Source: Strigops habroptila
Lineage: Eukaryota; Chordata; Aves; Psittaciformes; Psittacidae
Length of the DNA: 64,000 nt
NCBI RefSeq assembly: GCF_004027225.2
Contig: NC_044282.2
Coordinates: 71,039,787-71,103,786 of the forward strand
Direction: 5' to 3'
In this document: one piece after another, positions 26,701 to 37,387 of the stretch
Position numbering within the stretch: the first letter of the stretch is position 1
How the letters are laid out: the number at the start of each line of letters is the position of its first letter
Program-made: the position numbers and the translations under genes
Notes under the pieces: generated by a model
The model's input: the letters and a program-made list of their open reading frames with translations, nothing else
What the model was told of the DNA's origin: nothing
The model's database searches: none

Positions 26701-29700
26701 CTGTACATGAGTGAATATTTAAGAAAAAGAGCAGTTTTAATAGACGGCAAAAAGCTCATGCTGCTTAGAAACTGAGACCTTCCAGCATGGATTTCAGTTT
26801 CAGAGCATACTGAAAATGCTTAGGTGTTCAACTTTGAGCAAATCAAATCTATAGATAATGTATATGGGGATTTTGGGGTGGTTTGTTTTGGGGTTTTCTT
26901 AACCACAGGTACAGTTTAAGGGATATCTGTGTTAATGCATATTTCTGGGTTTTTTCAGTGCAAATGATGGAGTATTTCGCAGATACCGAGGGTCACGGAC
27001 ATTGGAAGATCTTCAAGGTTATGTTTTAGAGAGAAAATGGGAAGCTGTGGAGCCTGTGGCAGGATGGAAGTCTCCATCTTCTATAATGTAACACTTTGTT
27101 TTTATTAACAAGAAACATTTTTATAGCTCATTATTCATTAAGGGTTCTATGTTGACAGCTTAAAGACAAAAGGCCTTTATTCCCTAGACATGTAGGCTTT
27201 GCAGAAGCAATCTGTATTGACAGCCTGCTTTTCAGTTTCCCACCTTTAAAAGCAGTCTATTTTCTGCATTTGCTTTTGTTCATGCCTGCGAAGGCTTATT
27301 TATATCATCTTTTGGAATATATAAAGGAAAAAAATGCAGCCACTGAGCATTATGTAAGTGTGAGTTTCAATATCTGCTGAGTACTGGAATTAAATGCATG
27401 TTTATGTAGATTATTACTTCAGGAGTTTGGCTACTTGGGGCAGGCAGCCCTTAGTTTGAAGGATTTGTGTGCAAGGAAGTCCTGTGTCCTCCTTCGAAAC
27501 AGGAAACAGTGTAGTGCTTACACAGTGTATCAGAATTTGTTTTCAGAGCATTGGATTTGCTTTGAAATAGCATAGAATGCTTGTATGAGATAAAAGGTGA
27601 ACCAAAGATGTGAATGGCTGGAATTCCATTCTGTCTAAAGCTATTATGTGTAAACCCCTGTCAAAGATCCAGTGAGTGCCCTTATTTTTCATCTGAGAAT
27701 GAGGAAGAGCTGCAGGATATTAAGTAATGGGGAGAGGAGTTACAGGGCTGCATGCTGCTGTGAGATGGGGAAGAGGCAGTTACGACTGCACAGGGTTAAG
27801 CTTTGGAAATGCTATTTCTTGATTATGCTCAAATGTCATCTTTCAATTCGCTGTTGCAGTGTTTTGCATTGAGCTGGCTTAAATGAACATAATGCAGAGA
27901 AAACATATCTGTTTGCAGTAGCTTCCATCTGACAATTACAAGGGCCCGAATGGCACTGAAAGTCTATAGAATCCTTTTCTGGTCTCTGTGGTTTGTTGTG
28001 TATCTCGACTCCTGTCTCTCTTAGAACCTGTTCCTCTATTTCTTTGTTTTCTAGGATGCATGGCATGGCAGGCCTATTTCACCTCTCCGAATATATCAGG
28101 GTAAGTAACTATGTGGTAGTGTTTTTCATACTCCCTTTTTATGCTTACAATAATCTCTCTGGAAGTCAAAACCTACCTGAATATTTTTATTATCCTTTTA
28201 TGACACTTAAATTTTCCTTACATTTACTGTACATTGGCTGTATAGTATCTTTGCTCTAGAATTCTGTAGTACTAATAGATTATGTCAAAAATGGCAGTTT
28301 GATTATAAAAATTATTAATACTGAAAATACTGTTTTTATTATCTTGGTATAGTGAAAATGTCCTATCAAAGTGTGCCAACAGGATAAAGTAGGTTTTTGA
28401 GAGCTGCTGCAAAAATGGTCGTAAACAACAGGAATATATGTAGTACCTACCAGGTTCTCTCACTTAATACTGTTCCTAAAGACTATATCCAGGTTAATTT
28501 TCATAGTTGTAAATCATGCTCTTTTGCAGTTTGTTTGCATCTAATGTATTGCACAGGAATAATTATCAGGCGTAAAGGAGAAATTCTTAGCATACATTGA
28601 AGTATGCTGGGAACTTAAACATGTTTCAAGATACTTTAATTTGGGAGCTATCGAAGGTTTTCCCGTAGCATGCAAATGCTGGGAGTTTTTAGACCTTTCC
28701 AGTTATGGTCAGGAGACATACTGCTCTTCCTTAAAATCTTGAAGCATAGCCAAGATTGAGAGATTGTATTTGATTGTAGTAAAATGTCTTAATATTGTAA
28801 CATGTGCTACAAAAAATGAATATAACAGAGTTTGTATCACTTCCAGTAAGTATCTAACTAACCCAGGGTCAAACAAACTTTAGTTTTTAGTTTTCCTGTG
28901 CAAACTATCTTTGATTCTTTCTTTCACTGGATAATATTAACTTTTTATAGCCTTCTGGCACTTCTCTGCCATGGTTGTTGTGTAATGATGTTGTCTCTGT
29001 CTGGTTTCCTTCCCGAAAGATTAAATGCTCTGGGAAGAAACCTTCTCTAATTTGCTTTCTGCTTTGATGAATGTTACAGCTATACATTTCCTCCCTCTTC
29101 GTGCTGAGCTGTTCCTGCATATGCTTTAATAAATGTTGAAAGCTGTTCTGACATTTAAATATTGAAATTCCAGGGTCTTTTTCTTTAAACTTGAGAAAAT
29201 GCTGATTGTGGTTTGTTTTCTAATGGATATACTCTTGCAAGAGGTCTAATGTTATTGTTTACTTCCTACCAGACTATCTGACTCAATGTGACGTTCAGTC
29301 AGATGGATTTGTAGGTTTGAATAACAGACTTCAGAGAAACCTTAGTACTGTATTCAGGTTATTCTCTTTAAATTTATAAGTGAAATCAATCTAGAGTGGC
29401 TCCTTTTAAGAAATAAAGAGCTTACGTGAGAACTAAATGGCTTTATTTTAGTTAATGAATGAATTCCCAAATTTAAGTATGTATTTTGATCTTTTGCAAC
29501 TTTTAAGTGCCTGCCACTCTGCTTCCCAGATGTAATTGTGGGGATGAAGCTCTGCATGAGGTTAATTTTTTTCACTTGGTGGTGTGTTTGTGAAGTGGAA
29601 ATGAAAGGACACTTGACTTTAACCTGATTTGGTTGCTTTTTTGGTTTTGAAATGTTTAAGTTATAGGTTACCTTTCTTAAATAACCAGCTTCATAGACTT

Positions 29701-32700
29701 CTATTAATGCTGTGACTGTTGTTATCATGGGTGCTTACTGTATGGTCTCATTCCTACAGCACAGGCCATAGAAACAAATGCACAGGTTCATGCTGTTTGT
29801 TCATCATCAGACATTGTCTTTGACAATTGGCACCTTCTTACAGAATATAAGGATTAAGAATGTTGTGATACTTTCCTGTATGCTCTGAGGCTTTCTCATA
29901 CATTTATCCACAGTAAGATGACATATGGCATCTCGAATGCCGAATATATTAGGAAGAAGGAATTGTGCATCCTTTGCTTAAAAAGCCTTTTAATGTGAAC
30001 AACTCGGTGAAGAAAAACAAGCTTTAATGGTATCAAAAGATCTGTAGTATGACATTTCAGGGTGACTAGGGCTTGAGAGAGAAGACTTGAGTATAAATAC
30101 TGTTAAATGAAAGGTCTTAGACATCAATTTATGTAATGGTGACAGCAGTATAAATTGTAAGTAGTGTTAGGTATGAAGTTATTAAGTATCTTCTTCTGAT
30201 TTCCAGCAAATTCATAGCTACTTCACTGGCACTCTTGGAATTCATGTTTGGATGTCATATGCAATCTTCATCTTAGTTACTTTATTGATTGGCCTGTTCC
30301 TTGGTTTGGTAAGAAAACATTACTTTCTTTTTCTTAGTTACCTAGAACTTTTGCTTTGCATTAAATTGTGGAAAAAAAGAATAAACTTCACTGCTAAGAT
30401 ATACTGAAGTACCTTATTTTAATGATGTCTCTCTTCTCCCTGGTATCCAGTGATACAACACATGGGAATGGTTCAAAGCTGTGCCAGGGAGGTTTAGACT
30501 GGACATTGGGAAGTATTTCTTTTCTGAGAGGGTGGTGAACCACTGGACCAGGCTTCCTAGAGAGGTGGTTGATGCCCCAGGCCTGTAAGTGTTTAAGAGG
30601 CATTTGGAAAATCCCCATAAATAACATCCTTTAACTTGGGCAGCCCTGAATTGCTCAGGCAGTTGGACTAAATGATCATTGTAGTTCCCTTCCAACTGAA
30701 ACAATATAGTCTCTTCTATTAAAATTCTCTAGTATTCAATACTGCAGATCCACTCTCCAGTGTTGTTACCTACATCTGGGAAAGGTTAAGAGACTGGTTC
30801 ACTCAAGTAAGTTAACCTTCTTATGAAATTCATGTTTCAATTTGGATTTCTTTAGTCCATCCGCTAAACAAGTGAGTTTTATACCAGCCTCTTGTATCGA
30901 AGACTTTTGTACTTAAAGACTGAATGCATGTGATCAGAATTGTGTGAAGACTTAAACTTTCTAAAATTACAGGCTTGATGGAGAGATTTTTATTAGCTGG
31001 AGTGGGATTGTGTTTGTGGGAGTTAGCAATGTAAGTGTGCTGCTGCATTTTTACTCAGAAGGATGGAAATATTTTTTTAAAAGCTTTGAACATTTGGGGT
31101 TTAAGTGATTTACTCTATTCCCAAGCATAGCTTTGTGCTTACAGCTTGGTTTTAATGAAATCTGACTTCACTTCCCCATGATCTTTTGGTTTGACTTCTC
31201 ATTAGTAATTGAAAAATCTGACCTCTCTTGCACCAGAACTGTTGCGTTCACATATCCATCACTAAAACACCAGGAAGGTTTTTCAGACAAAAATTGGCTA
31301 TGTATGCAAATATTAAGGACCATATCCTGAGCCCTCTTGTTTCATCAGTGGAAACAGCCCAAAGTTGCTTTACCTGGGGAGCTGGGATTATTTTCTTTCA
31401 GAACATTTGAATGGCATGGCTCCGTGACCTCTCAACTGCCAATATTAAATGAGAAACTGAGCTGGAAAATGAGATGTAGATGGAAAGAAAAGTTTTCAGG
31501 TTAGATATAAGGAAGAAGTTCTTTACTGTGAGAGTGCTGAGGCACTGGAACAGGTTGCCCAAAGAAGTGGTAAATGCTCCATCCCTGGCAGTGCTCAAGG
31601 CCAGGCTGGACAGAGCCTTGGGTGACATGGTCTAGTGTGAGGTGTCCCTGCCCATGGCAGGGGGTTGGAACTGGATGATCTTAAGGTCCTTTCCAACCCG
31701 AACCATTCTGTGATTCTTTCAGACTAGTTGCTTGGTCCACAAGCATGTTCTGCAACTGCAGAGGTGGTTTAAAATGGTTATGCTGATAACTGGTTTAACG
31801 AACTGGTTTAACTAGCTGCTAAATTCATGTGGGAAGGGTAAAAGTTGTTTCTGGCACTTGGATCTCTGCCCTTCAGCCCAAATACTAGTGATATAAAGGA
31901 AAATCAGGAGTGTGTTTCTCGGTAGTATTGGGAAGTGATTTTCAAAGCAGTGCGTGTGTGTAGGCACATTTTTATACATATGTGTACAGAATTGTTCTAT
32001 ATGAGCAAAAGTCTTTCATTATACAATTTAAACTGTATTTTTACAGCTGCATTTTTCTTTATTTAAACTTTCATTGCCAAATGAGTGCAAATAAAGTTGG
32101 TGTAACTAGGAGCAAATGAATATGAAGATTTAAAACAAAATTTCCTTCTTCCTCCTTCACTTAAAAATACAAATAAAAAATGAAAAAGCTGAAAAAATGT
32201 GAAGTTAATCTCAGCTTTTTCTAAAAAGCTTTTCAATGATTGAAATGTATTTTTTTAACATGGTATCCTCTGTCTTTCTTTCCTCCCTTTACATTATTCT
32301 TAACACATGTCAGTGAGACAAATATCTTGTGTGCATTTTGAGTTCTGCTTTAAATAACAAGCACAAAAGGTGGAAGTACACATCTTGTGTTGGAGAGCTG
32401 GGGTAGGGATGGAATAACACCCTGAAATGCATGAAATCTTGATCAACATTGTTTGCTAAGTTTTAAATAAATGAAAATCCTCAGCTGTGTTCTGGGCCTC
32501 TCTTCTTAAGATGCCAGCACTTCCAATACTGAATAAATTTAGGGAAGTAGGAGGCAGAAACTTTATAGTAGAAAGCAGAGAATGTTGGTTGGTATACACT
32601 GAGAAAACACTTTTTTTCAGTGTTTTTATTTAGCTCTTATCTCTGAGGAAGATAATATAATTTTCTAAGTTTTATTCTACGTCTATCTTGAAAAGATGAG

Positions 32701-34380
32701 TAAGAAAATACTTAAAAGTGCAGGAATTGTTGGGATGATCTGCTAATAAATGTCTTTCCTGTTTATGCAGGTGCTGGTTTTGATTTCAGACTGCCTTTGC
32801 CCATCCAAGTCGAGATACAGCACTGAAACATCTGGTAAGAACTCTAAAGTGGGTGAGATACTGTAGGTTTAAATGTAAACTTGTAGGAGGGAGGGCAGTA
32901 CGCTGTCAAGAACTTAGATGTGAACCAGTAATCCTGGTATTCATTTTAGTCACACTGACAAAGATTGATATGTTGGGCTCTAAAATATTAATATCAAAAC
33001 ATCCGCCTGGAGGATAGCAAAGCAGAAAGAAAAGAAATCCCAAACCCCAAAAGTAATTTGCTCTAGCTTCTAGTCTTGAAGGAAGATACTGGAGTTTGTT
33101 TCTTTTATGCAGGTGCGTATTCACTAGACCTGTTGCATAGATACCAAAAGGAATTTGCTTGGCAGGACACTTCCCCATCCTAATATAGGGAATATTTTAT
33201 ATTAGGAGATGCAACATTCTGAACCTGTAAAATTGTCTTAATAATTTGTTGTTGGGGAAAGGAGGAGATGGAGAAAATCAAATGAACCCAGAGACTGCAG
33301 GTGTGGAGACAAGGGAAGGTATTGCATCTCCTTAAAATAAAAGAACAACACTCACATCTGCCTGATCCTTAGTGGGAGGGCTTTTGAATATTATTCTGCT
33401 CCCTATGAACACAGGAGGCACAACCTTGCACACAAAACATTCTCTTGTCAGCACCAGATGTGCGTTAAGCTCCGGAAAACATTTTGGTGCATTTGTGTTA
33501 AGTGGAGTCAAAACTTAACTGTAATTAAAAATCTGTTTTGTAGTTGTGTACATTGGAGTGTATTTGCTGTGAAGATGAAGATGCATCTGTGACACTTGCC
33601 AATAAGGCTTTAGCCAAATCTAGAATTCTTAAGTGCAAAATCACCATCTTCAAAATCTTAGATGTTCCTCCCTATCAAAAGAAACTCACCTATGCATACT
33701 TGAGCAGTATGATGGCCAGTTGGCTTGTTGACTCAAGAGTAGCTCTTACCTGAAAGAGCTTACCAGTATGTCTAATCCCTTTCTCAAAGAGGTATAATTA
33801 TCAAACAAATCACTAGGGAGTCAAGTAAAGTTGCTCTGTCTTTAGTTTGTAACTTGATGGAATAAAATGAAAACTATCTTTGCTTGATATGCAAGAAAAA
33901 CAAATGAAAATGGCAGAGAAATACTACTGAAGGTTTATTTGAAATAGTTGAAAAATAAGGAGAATATGGTCCTGTGCAAGTTTTCAATAACAATGTTCAT
34001 GAATATTCCGCATATGTACATGGTGCTGTAACTTTAAAAGACTGTTCTGAGATTCAGTGTAACTTCAGTATTTGATGCTCTTCTTTTGTTTAGAAGAAGC
34101 AATTACAAAGGATAATGTGGAGAATGCTGCATTGGAAGAACAGGAGGAGGCTGCAGAGCTTTCCGCAGATGATGCAGAAGGGAATGCAGACGTAAAAGAT
34201 GTCTCAGATGAAGAAGATGCAGCAAATTCAAGTGCTGATGACTCACAGGAGGATTTAGCACTTGGCAAAGAATCAGGGGAAGAAGAAATGGAAGACATAA
34301 GCGAACAACCTTTAGCTGCTTCAGAGACTGAAAGCTCAGTAAGACAGCGTAAAAGTCAGGTGGCTGATAATGGACTATAG
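11528..34380 (+). CDS. TMX4: Thioredoxin-related transmembrane protein 4, complete, 8 coding exons
   Basis: Type I ER/nuclear-envelope membrane protein of the disulfide isomerase family, with a lumenal thioredoxin domain and a cytosolic tail. The coding exons are 11528-11742, 20582-20697, 25882-25927, 26959-27087, 28055-28100, 30207-30308, 32771-32834 and 34094-34380. All introns are GT-AG and the join is 1,005 nt, or 334 residues (human TMX4 has 349). In order, the protein shows a signal peptide (about 1-36), an N-W-S sequon at 59, a redox motif WCSAC at 76-80, the conserved cis-proline TLP at 120-122, a membrane segment at about 199-223, a C-L-C at 226-228, an acidic tail (about one third D/E from 240) and a C-terminal RQR (323-325) like the ER-localisation signal of mammalian TMX4. 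TMX4 is favoured over TMX1 by the VEP-GWKSP and MxGMAGLF motifs, the RQRKSQ-AD-GL end and the neighbouring HAO1. Odd point: the second active-site residue is Ser, not Pro. Confidence 0.95.
12480..12592 (-). mobile_element. Old, diverged CR1 fragment
   Basis: The string 'aggttggaaacgatctttaagatcatcaggtccaacc' and the following 'ccaccactaaaacatgtcactgaaggcctcatct' pattern match the reverse complement of an older CR1 group. The copy at 59.5 kb is related to it. It is short and diverged, and the exact subfamily is not determined. Confidence 0.75.
13704..14013 (+). mobile_element. CR1 LINE 3' fragment, sense to TMX4
   Basis: This is a 5'-truncated copy running from 'gggtgcctacaaagctgctg' through 'gttctttactgtgagggtgg' and 'tccatccctggcagtgttca' to 'aaggtcctttccaaccctaa' and a worn 'ctattctataatt' terminus. 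It carries the variant 'gacatggtctagtgtgaggc', shared with the copies at 24.8, 31.5 and 37.3 kb. The short open frames on both strands here are only CR1 3' sequence. Confidence 0.93.
15794..15813 (+). repeat. Short pentanucleotide repeat (GATAT)4
   Basis: Four perfect copies of GATAT lie inside TMX4 intron 1. It is a small potential microsatellite with no evident function. Confidence 0.8.
20582..20697 (+). CDS. TMX4: TMX4 coding exon 2: redox-active site
   Basis: Encodes residues 72-110 and the first base of G111. It holds the thioredoxin signature F-Y-A-P-W-C-S-A-C, with the two redox cysteines at 77 and 80, followed by the helix and the strand GKVDVTQEP. The upstream acceptor is a strong pyrimidine tract ending in acag and the donor is GTATAC. 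The residue between the first cysteine and alanine is serine (TCA). One base change from a proline codon (CCA) would account for it. Confidence 0.95.
20698..25881 (+). other. TMX4: TMX4 intron 2
   Basis: A 5.2-kb phase-1 intron with donor GTATAC and acceptor ttctag. Apart from the CR1 copy at 24.8-25.1 kb it holds nothing I recognise. The sequence is AT-rich, with an A/C-rich patch near 23,730-23,765. Confidence 0.9.
24787..25117 (+). mobile_element. CR1 LINE 3' fragment, sense to TMX4
   Basis: One of the longest copies in the window. It begins in 'tatctgaagggggcctacaa', keeps 'gttctttactgtgagggtgc' and 'gacatggtctagtgtgaggc', and has an intact terminus 'ccattctgtgattctatgac'. The well-preserved end suggests a fairly young insertion. 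The apparent 82-residue frame across it is only the tail of the element. Confidence 0.95.
25882..25927 (+). CDS. TMX4: TMX4 coding exon 3 (46 nt): cis-proline loop
   Basis: This small exon encodes G111 (completed here) through Y125 plus two bases of H126. It carries the conserved cis-proline (T-L-P, residue 122) that packs against the active site in all thioredoxin folds. The acceptor is tctag and the donor is GTAAGT. Its length is not a multiple of three, so skipping it would shift the frame. Confidence 0.93.
25928..26958 (+). other. TMX4: TMX4 intron 3
   Basis: A 1.0-kb phase-2 intron with a consensus donor GTAAGT and the acceptor tttttcag. I see no repeats or other structure in it. Confidence 0.9.
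26959..27087 (+). CDS. TMX4: TMX4 coding exon 4: end of thioredoxin domain
   Basis: Encodes residues 126-168 plus two bases of M169. It contains the F-R-R-Y-R-G strand, the last helix of the thioredoxin fold and the lumenal linker [10 protein letters not shown], which is TMX4-like. The donor GTAACA departs from consensus at +5. If the intron is kept, the frame reads ATG then TAA immediately. Confidence 0.93.
27088..28054 (+). other. TMX4: TMX4 intron 4
   Basis: A 967-nt phase-2 intron with a weak-looking donor (GTAACA) and acceptor ttttctag. Retention would end the protein at residue 169, before the membrane segment. I see no repeats. Confidence 0.9.
28055..28100 (+). CDS. TMX4: TMX4 coding exon 5 (46 nt): juxtamembrane lumenal helix
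   Basis: Encodes M169 (completed here) to R184, reading [15 protein letters not shown]. This is the amphipathic stretch between the thioredoxin domain and the membrane segment. Human TMX4 has a clearly similar M-S-G-M-A-G-L-F segment here. The donor is a perfect GTAAGT. It has the same length as exon 3. Confidence 0.92.
28101..30206 (+). other. TMX4: TMX4 intron 5
   Basis: A 2.1-kb phase-0 intron, AT-rich, with donor GTAAGT and acceptor ttccag. No repeat or gene is recognised in it. Confidence 0.9.
30207..30308 (+). CDS. TMX4: TMX4 coding exon 6: transmembrane segment
   Basis: Encodes residues 185-218, starting Q-I-H-S-Y-F and running into the hydrophobic span that begins at W199. It is 34 whole codons, phase 0 on both sides, with donor GTAAGA. 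Skipping it would keep the frame but remove most of the membrane anchor. Confidence 0.94.
30428..30720 (+). mobile_element. Older CR1 fragment, sense to TMX4
   Basis: It runs from 'cctggtatccagtgatacaa' through 'gactggacattgggaagtat' and 'agaggtggttgatgccccag' to 'gttcccttccaactgaaaca' with a worn AT-rich terminus. It differs in sequence from the other copies, including 'gtttaagaggcatttggaaa', and so belongs to a different, older CR1 group. Confidence 0.88.
31492..31718 (+). mobile_element. CR1 LINE 3' fragment, sense to TMX4
   Basis: This 5'-truncated copy starts in 'ttttcaggttagatataagg' and ends in 'ccattctgtgattctttc'. It carries 'gacatggtctagtgtgaggt', grouping it with the copies at 13.7, 24.8 and 37.3 kb. 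The reverse-strand open frame over it is antisense CR1 and not a gene. Confidence 0.95.
32771..32834 (+). CDS. TMX4: TMX4 coding exon 7: end of membrane span and cysteine pair
   Basis: Encodes residues 219-239 and one base of E240. It completes the hydrophobic segment and then reads [10 protein letters not shown]. The C-L-C-P-S-K at the cytosolic membrane border closely resembles the palmitoylated cysteine pair of TMX1. From memory, human TMX4 has only one cysteine there. The donor is GTAAGA. Confidence 0.93.
32835..34093 (+). other. TMX4: TMX4 intron 7
   Basis: A 1.3-kb phase-1 intron with donor GTAAGA and acceptor tttgtttag. No repeat or gene is recognised inside it. Confidence 0.9.
34094..34380 (+). 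CDS. TMX4: TMX4 coding exon 8: acidic cytosolic tail and stop
   Basis: Encodes residues 240-334 and the stop codon TAG. About one third of the residues are Asp or Glu (32 of 95), with Ala and Ser making most of the rest. The tail ends D-I-S-E-Q-P, then [12 protein letters not shown]. The RQR matches the ER-localisation motif reported for mammalian TMX4. The tail is shorter than in human, which explains most of the difference in total length. Confidence 0.95.
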
Positions 34381-35158
34381 GGTATTTTCAGTGGTGTATT
34401 TTGTACACTTGGACCAAAGACATATCAGACCCTGGGTCTGAAGCTGAAGCTTACACTTGATTTGTCATTTGTGTTTACGCAAAACCTTTGTGGGTTATTT
34501 TTTGTTGTTTGGGGTTTGGTTTTTTTTTTTTTAAAGCTAATGCTTGCTTACTTTGTTTTATAAGCATATATGCTGTGTGGTGTATAACTTTAGCCATGAC
34601 AATCAAAATAAGTGTATCTTATCTGTTTGAAGTCTTCTAAGAGAAAAGGGACATAAGTCTCAGTTTGCCAGCTGTAGAATGGTCATCTGTGCTTGTGTTC
34701 CTCTAAGTATTGACCTAAGCAAGATCAGGACTTTTTACAGTAGCTTGTTAGGACTGTTACTTTTCTGTCTGAATGTTTATTGTTTCCAAATGCCACAGAA
34801 GCACTAGATAAGTGATACAGTAGTGAAAGAAGGCACCTTACTAGTCTTCTATTAAGTGTTGTGTACAGTGGGTTTATTTTTATCACTTTCAACTGAAGCA
34901 CCTTTCTCTTTCATTTTTATTAATGTTTGCTTTGGAAGTTTATCATACGGTGTGCCCCTGGGTTTTCCAGTTGTTGGTAATTCAGAGGCATGCTGCACAG
35001 CTCAAGCTTGTCAGCCGAGTCTTTTAACCCAAGGAGTTTAAGTAATTGAAAACCTCAGGCTCAGAAAGAGTGGCAGCTAAATGTTTAAAATATGTTTGAA
35101 CTTTTTAAAAGGCTTAAAGGAAATTATTTTGGTCAGGGGGGATTTTGCCAAAGCATGA

Positions 35159-35191
35159 CTTTTTTTTTTTTTTTTCTTCTTCTTTTTTTTC
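35159..35191 (+). repeat. Polypyrimidine tract in probable TMX4 3'UTR
   Basis: Sixteen T are followed by cttcttcttttttttc, giving more than 30 pyrimidines with no purine. If transcribed it would be a candidate binding site for pyrimidine-tract binding proteins. It may equally be simple low-complexity sequence. Confidence 0.6.
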
Positions 35192-37249
35192 GCTTCAAGA
35201 GATTGTAGCAAGAAGTATTCACTTTGTGTATTTCTTGCCAGGACAAGCTTGTCACGTGCAGTGTAGTTCTGCCATTTCCCACTCGGAATACTTTGGGCAG
35301 AACTCAAACTGACTGCTTTAGTAATATTAACTGAAGAGGCACTTAAGGTTTTAACCTTTGATTGCTTTTCTACTTTTTGTCACTGAAATCAGGACATTGG
35401 GAAAAGACAGGGGCACAGGTGGGTAGTGAGGAGATGCTTTTTCTGCTTATATCAAGATAGATGTGTGTCTATTGCAGTTAGACAGCACTAGGTGTGTTTA
35501 GAAGACTTAAGTCATTAAAGCTATCAGTACTTCCCTCCTTTGACTTGATTAATATATAAGGCTTTATTTTCTTGTAAGGAATATCTACAGTGAAATCCTG
35601 TATGTTTCTATTTTGTTGATATGTGACTGTGCTTAAGATGTGTCTTAATCTTGATTAATTTTTATATTATATATTGTGTAAACCTTGATAACGTGCATGA
35701 AATTTCATCTTGCTCTGCAAGAGTAAAGAGCAATCAGAGGTGAGATTGTCTCTTATTAAAAGAGGCAAGTTGCAAGTGCAAAATGCTGGTTTCTTTTGAG
35801 ACTGAAATTAATAAGGTCCATTTGTGTTGAAAGTTTTGTTGTTTCTTTTTCAATGCCCATAAAGAACATATTTCCTAAGAAAGCTGAACTTTTCCTCTCT
35901 ATGTTCTGTTGCATATTATGTCTCGGAAATACATGGTAGAAACTTTGCATTTTTCTGCACAAAGTACAAAATTAGACTGCATATATTGAATATGAATTTC
36001 CAGAAAGAATGTTCTCAGTCTGGAGCTTGAATTTCATACAGTGGACACATGTAAATATGCTTTCATGTGTGTGAAAACATACAGTTGATAATATATATAT
36101 ACACATTGCACTGTAGTGAGAACAGTTTGTGTTATTTGGGTGTTGTCCCATGTAACTGAGCAATCATAGAAGCTTACAGACAGCAGAATTCAGTAACAGT
36201 TGAGGGTACATAGCAGCTTCTTTCTTTAAAAAGTAAAAATAAAAACAAACTAACAAAAATCCAACACCAAACTCAAGTTAAGCTTTTAGTTGCAAAAATG
36301 AAGACTTTGCAGCTGCCGTAGTCCGAAGGGAAGAACTGTGCACCTAAAAGCTCAGAGTACAGATTTGTTATTTCCATTCTGTATTTGCTTTGTTCATTAC
36401 CTGTTCATTAAGAGCTCTTAAAAACCCAGAAGAAAACCAGGACTTTAACCATATTCCATGAGAGAAGCAGGAGTTGATCTGTGTATTCAGTTACATTAAC
36501 TTGCATAAGGTAAGAGTAGACATATCCCCAAAACTACCAGACACTGAAAAATACACAGATACACTCACACACGTGTGGGACTGTATCCAGCACGGATAGA
36601 GGGCAATGATGACTTTGGTTGTGTACCAAAGAGGATAATTTATGCTGCAGAGGTTTTGTGATACTCAGTGTATAGAGGGGAGCATGTCAATACTAAATTT
36701 AGATTCAGTTTCTCTTCACTTTTGCAATATCATGCAGCCAGTCATCTAATATCCTCTCCAGCTTTTTAAAGAGGTTTTAACTTTAAAAGATACAGAACAT
36801 CCTTGTACGTGGCTTTGTTGCATGCTGTTGGGAATATCAAGTATTAAAAGCACAAGCGTATCTCAGTGCTCAAGATGAGCTATTTGGGCTTTTTGAATGT
36901 TCAGAGAAATCAGGTACTCTCACCAGAGCTGGATTTCATTATGGTGTCTTTGAATTTAAAAAAAACCCCAAAGCCACAAGCCACAAATGACGCTTTGTCC
37001 TACGAAATATATGGTTTATGAGATGCTGTGAGAAAGAGCAGAAGCCCCTTTTTGTGAGGCGTCTCTGATGTCTGCTTACATTTCCTCTGGTCTTACATAT
37101 CACTGTTAGGATTGGATTGTTTAAAATGAAGGTACTCAGTATTTTCCATTTAATAGCCTTAACTGTAAGATCACTGTCTGATGAGCAGGGGTTAAGTAAG
37201 CAGGCATCAAGTGACAGCAGTTCATCTCTTGTGAGTCTGGAAATGAGCT

Positions 37250-37343
37250 ATGGTTTAGTGTGAGGCATCGCTGCCCATGGCGCAGGGGGTTGGAACTAGG
37301 TGATCTTAAGGTCCTTTCCAACCCAAACCAGTCTATGATTCTT
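37250..37343 (+). mobile_element. Short CR1 3' end
   Basis: Only the last ~95 bases of a CR1 remain, from 'atggtttagtgtgaggcatc' to 'ccagtctatgattctt'. It belongs to the 'tagtgtgaggc' group. It ends 38 bp before an AATAAA at 37,382, so it may lie inside the TMX4 3'UTR. Confidence 0.9.
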
Positions 37344-37381
37344 GAACATAGTATGTATGTAATTGCTCCTGTGTTTTCACT

Positions 37382-37387
37382 AATAAA
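37382..37387 (+). promoter_or_regulatory. TMX4: Candidate distal polyadenylation signal of TMX4
   Basis: A canonical AATAAA followed by a T/G-rich stretch ('cgggtttgactgtatttgac'). It would give a 3'UTR of about 3 kb, and several upstream variants are possible alternatives. Transcript ends would be needed to choose. Confidence 0.35.

Larger units (their letters stand above)
30309..32770 (+). other. TMX4: TMX4 intron 6
   Basis: A 2.5-kb phase-0 intron containing two sense-strand CR1 fragments (30.4 and 31.5 kb). The rest is AT-rich with no recognised element. Confidence 0.9.

Noticed and set aside
34065-34298. Serine-rich reverse frame
   Set aside because: It is the antisense of the acidic TMX4 tail; GAx-rich codons read as serine on the other strand.
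11528-34380. Assignment of the first gene as TMX1
   Set aside because: The C-x-x-C alanine and the C-L-C pair resemble TMX1, but the linker, the MxGMAGLF motif, the RQRKSQ-AD-GL end and the HAO1 neighbour all point to TMX4.
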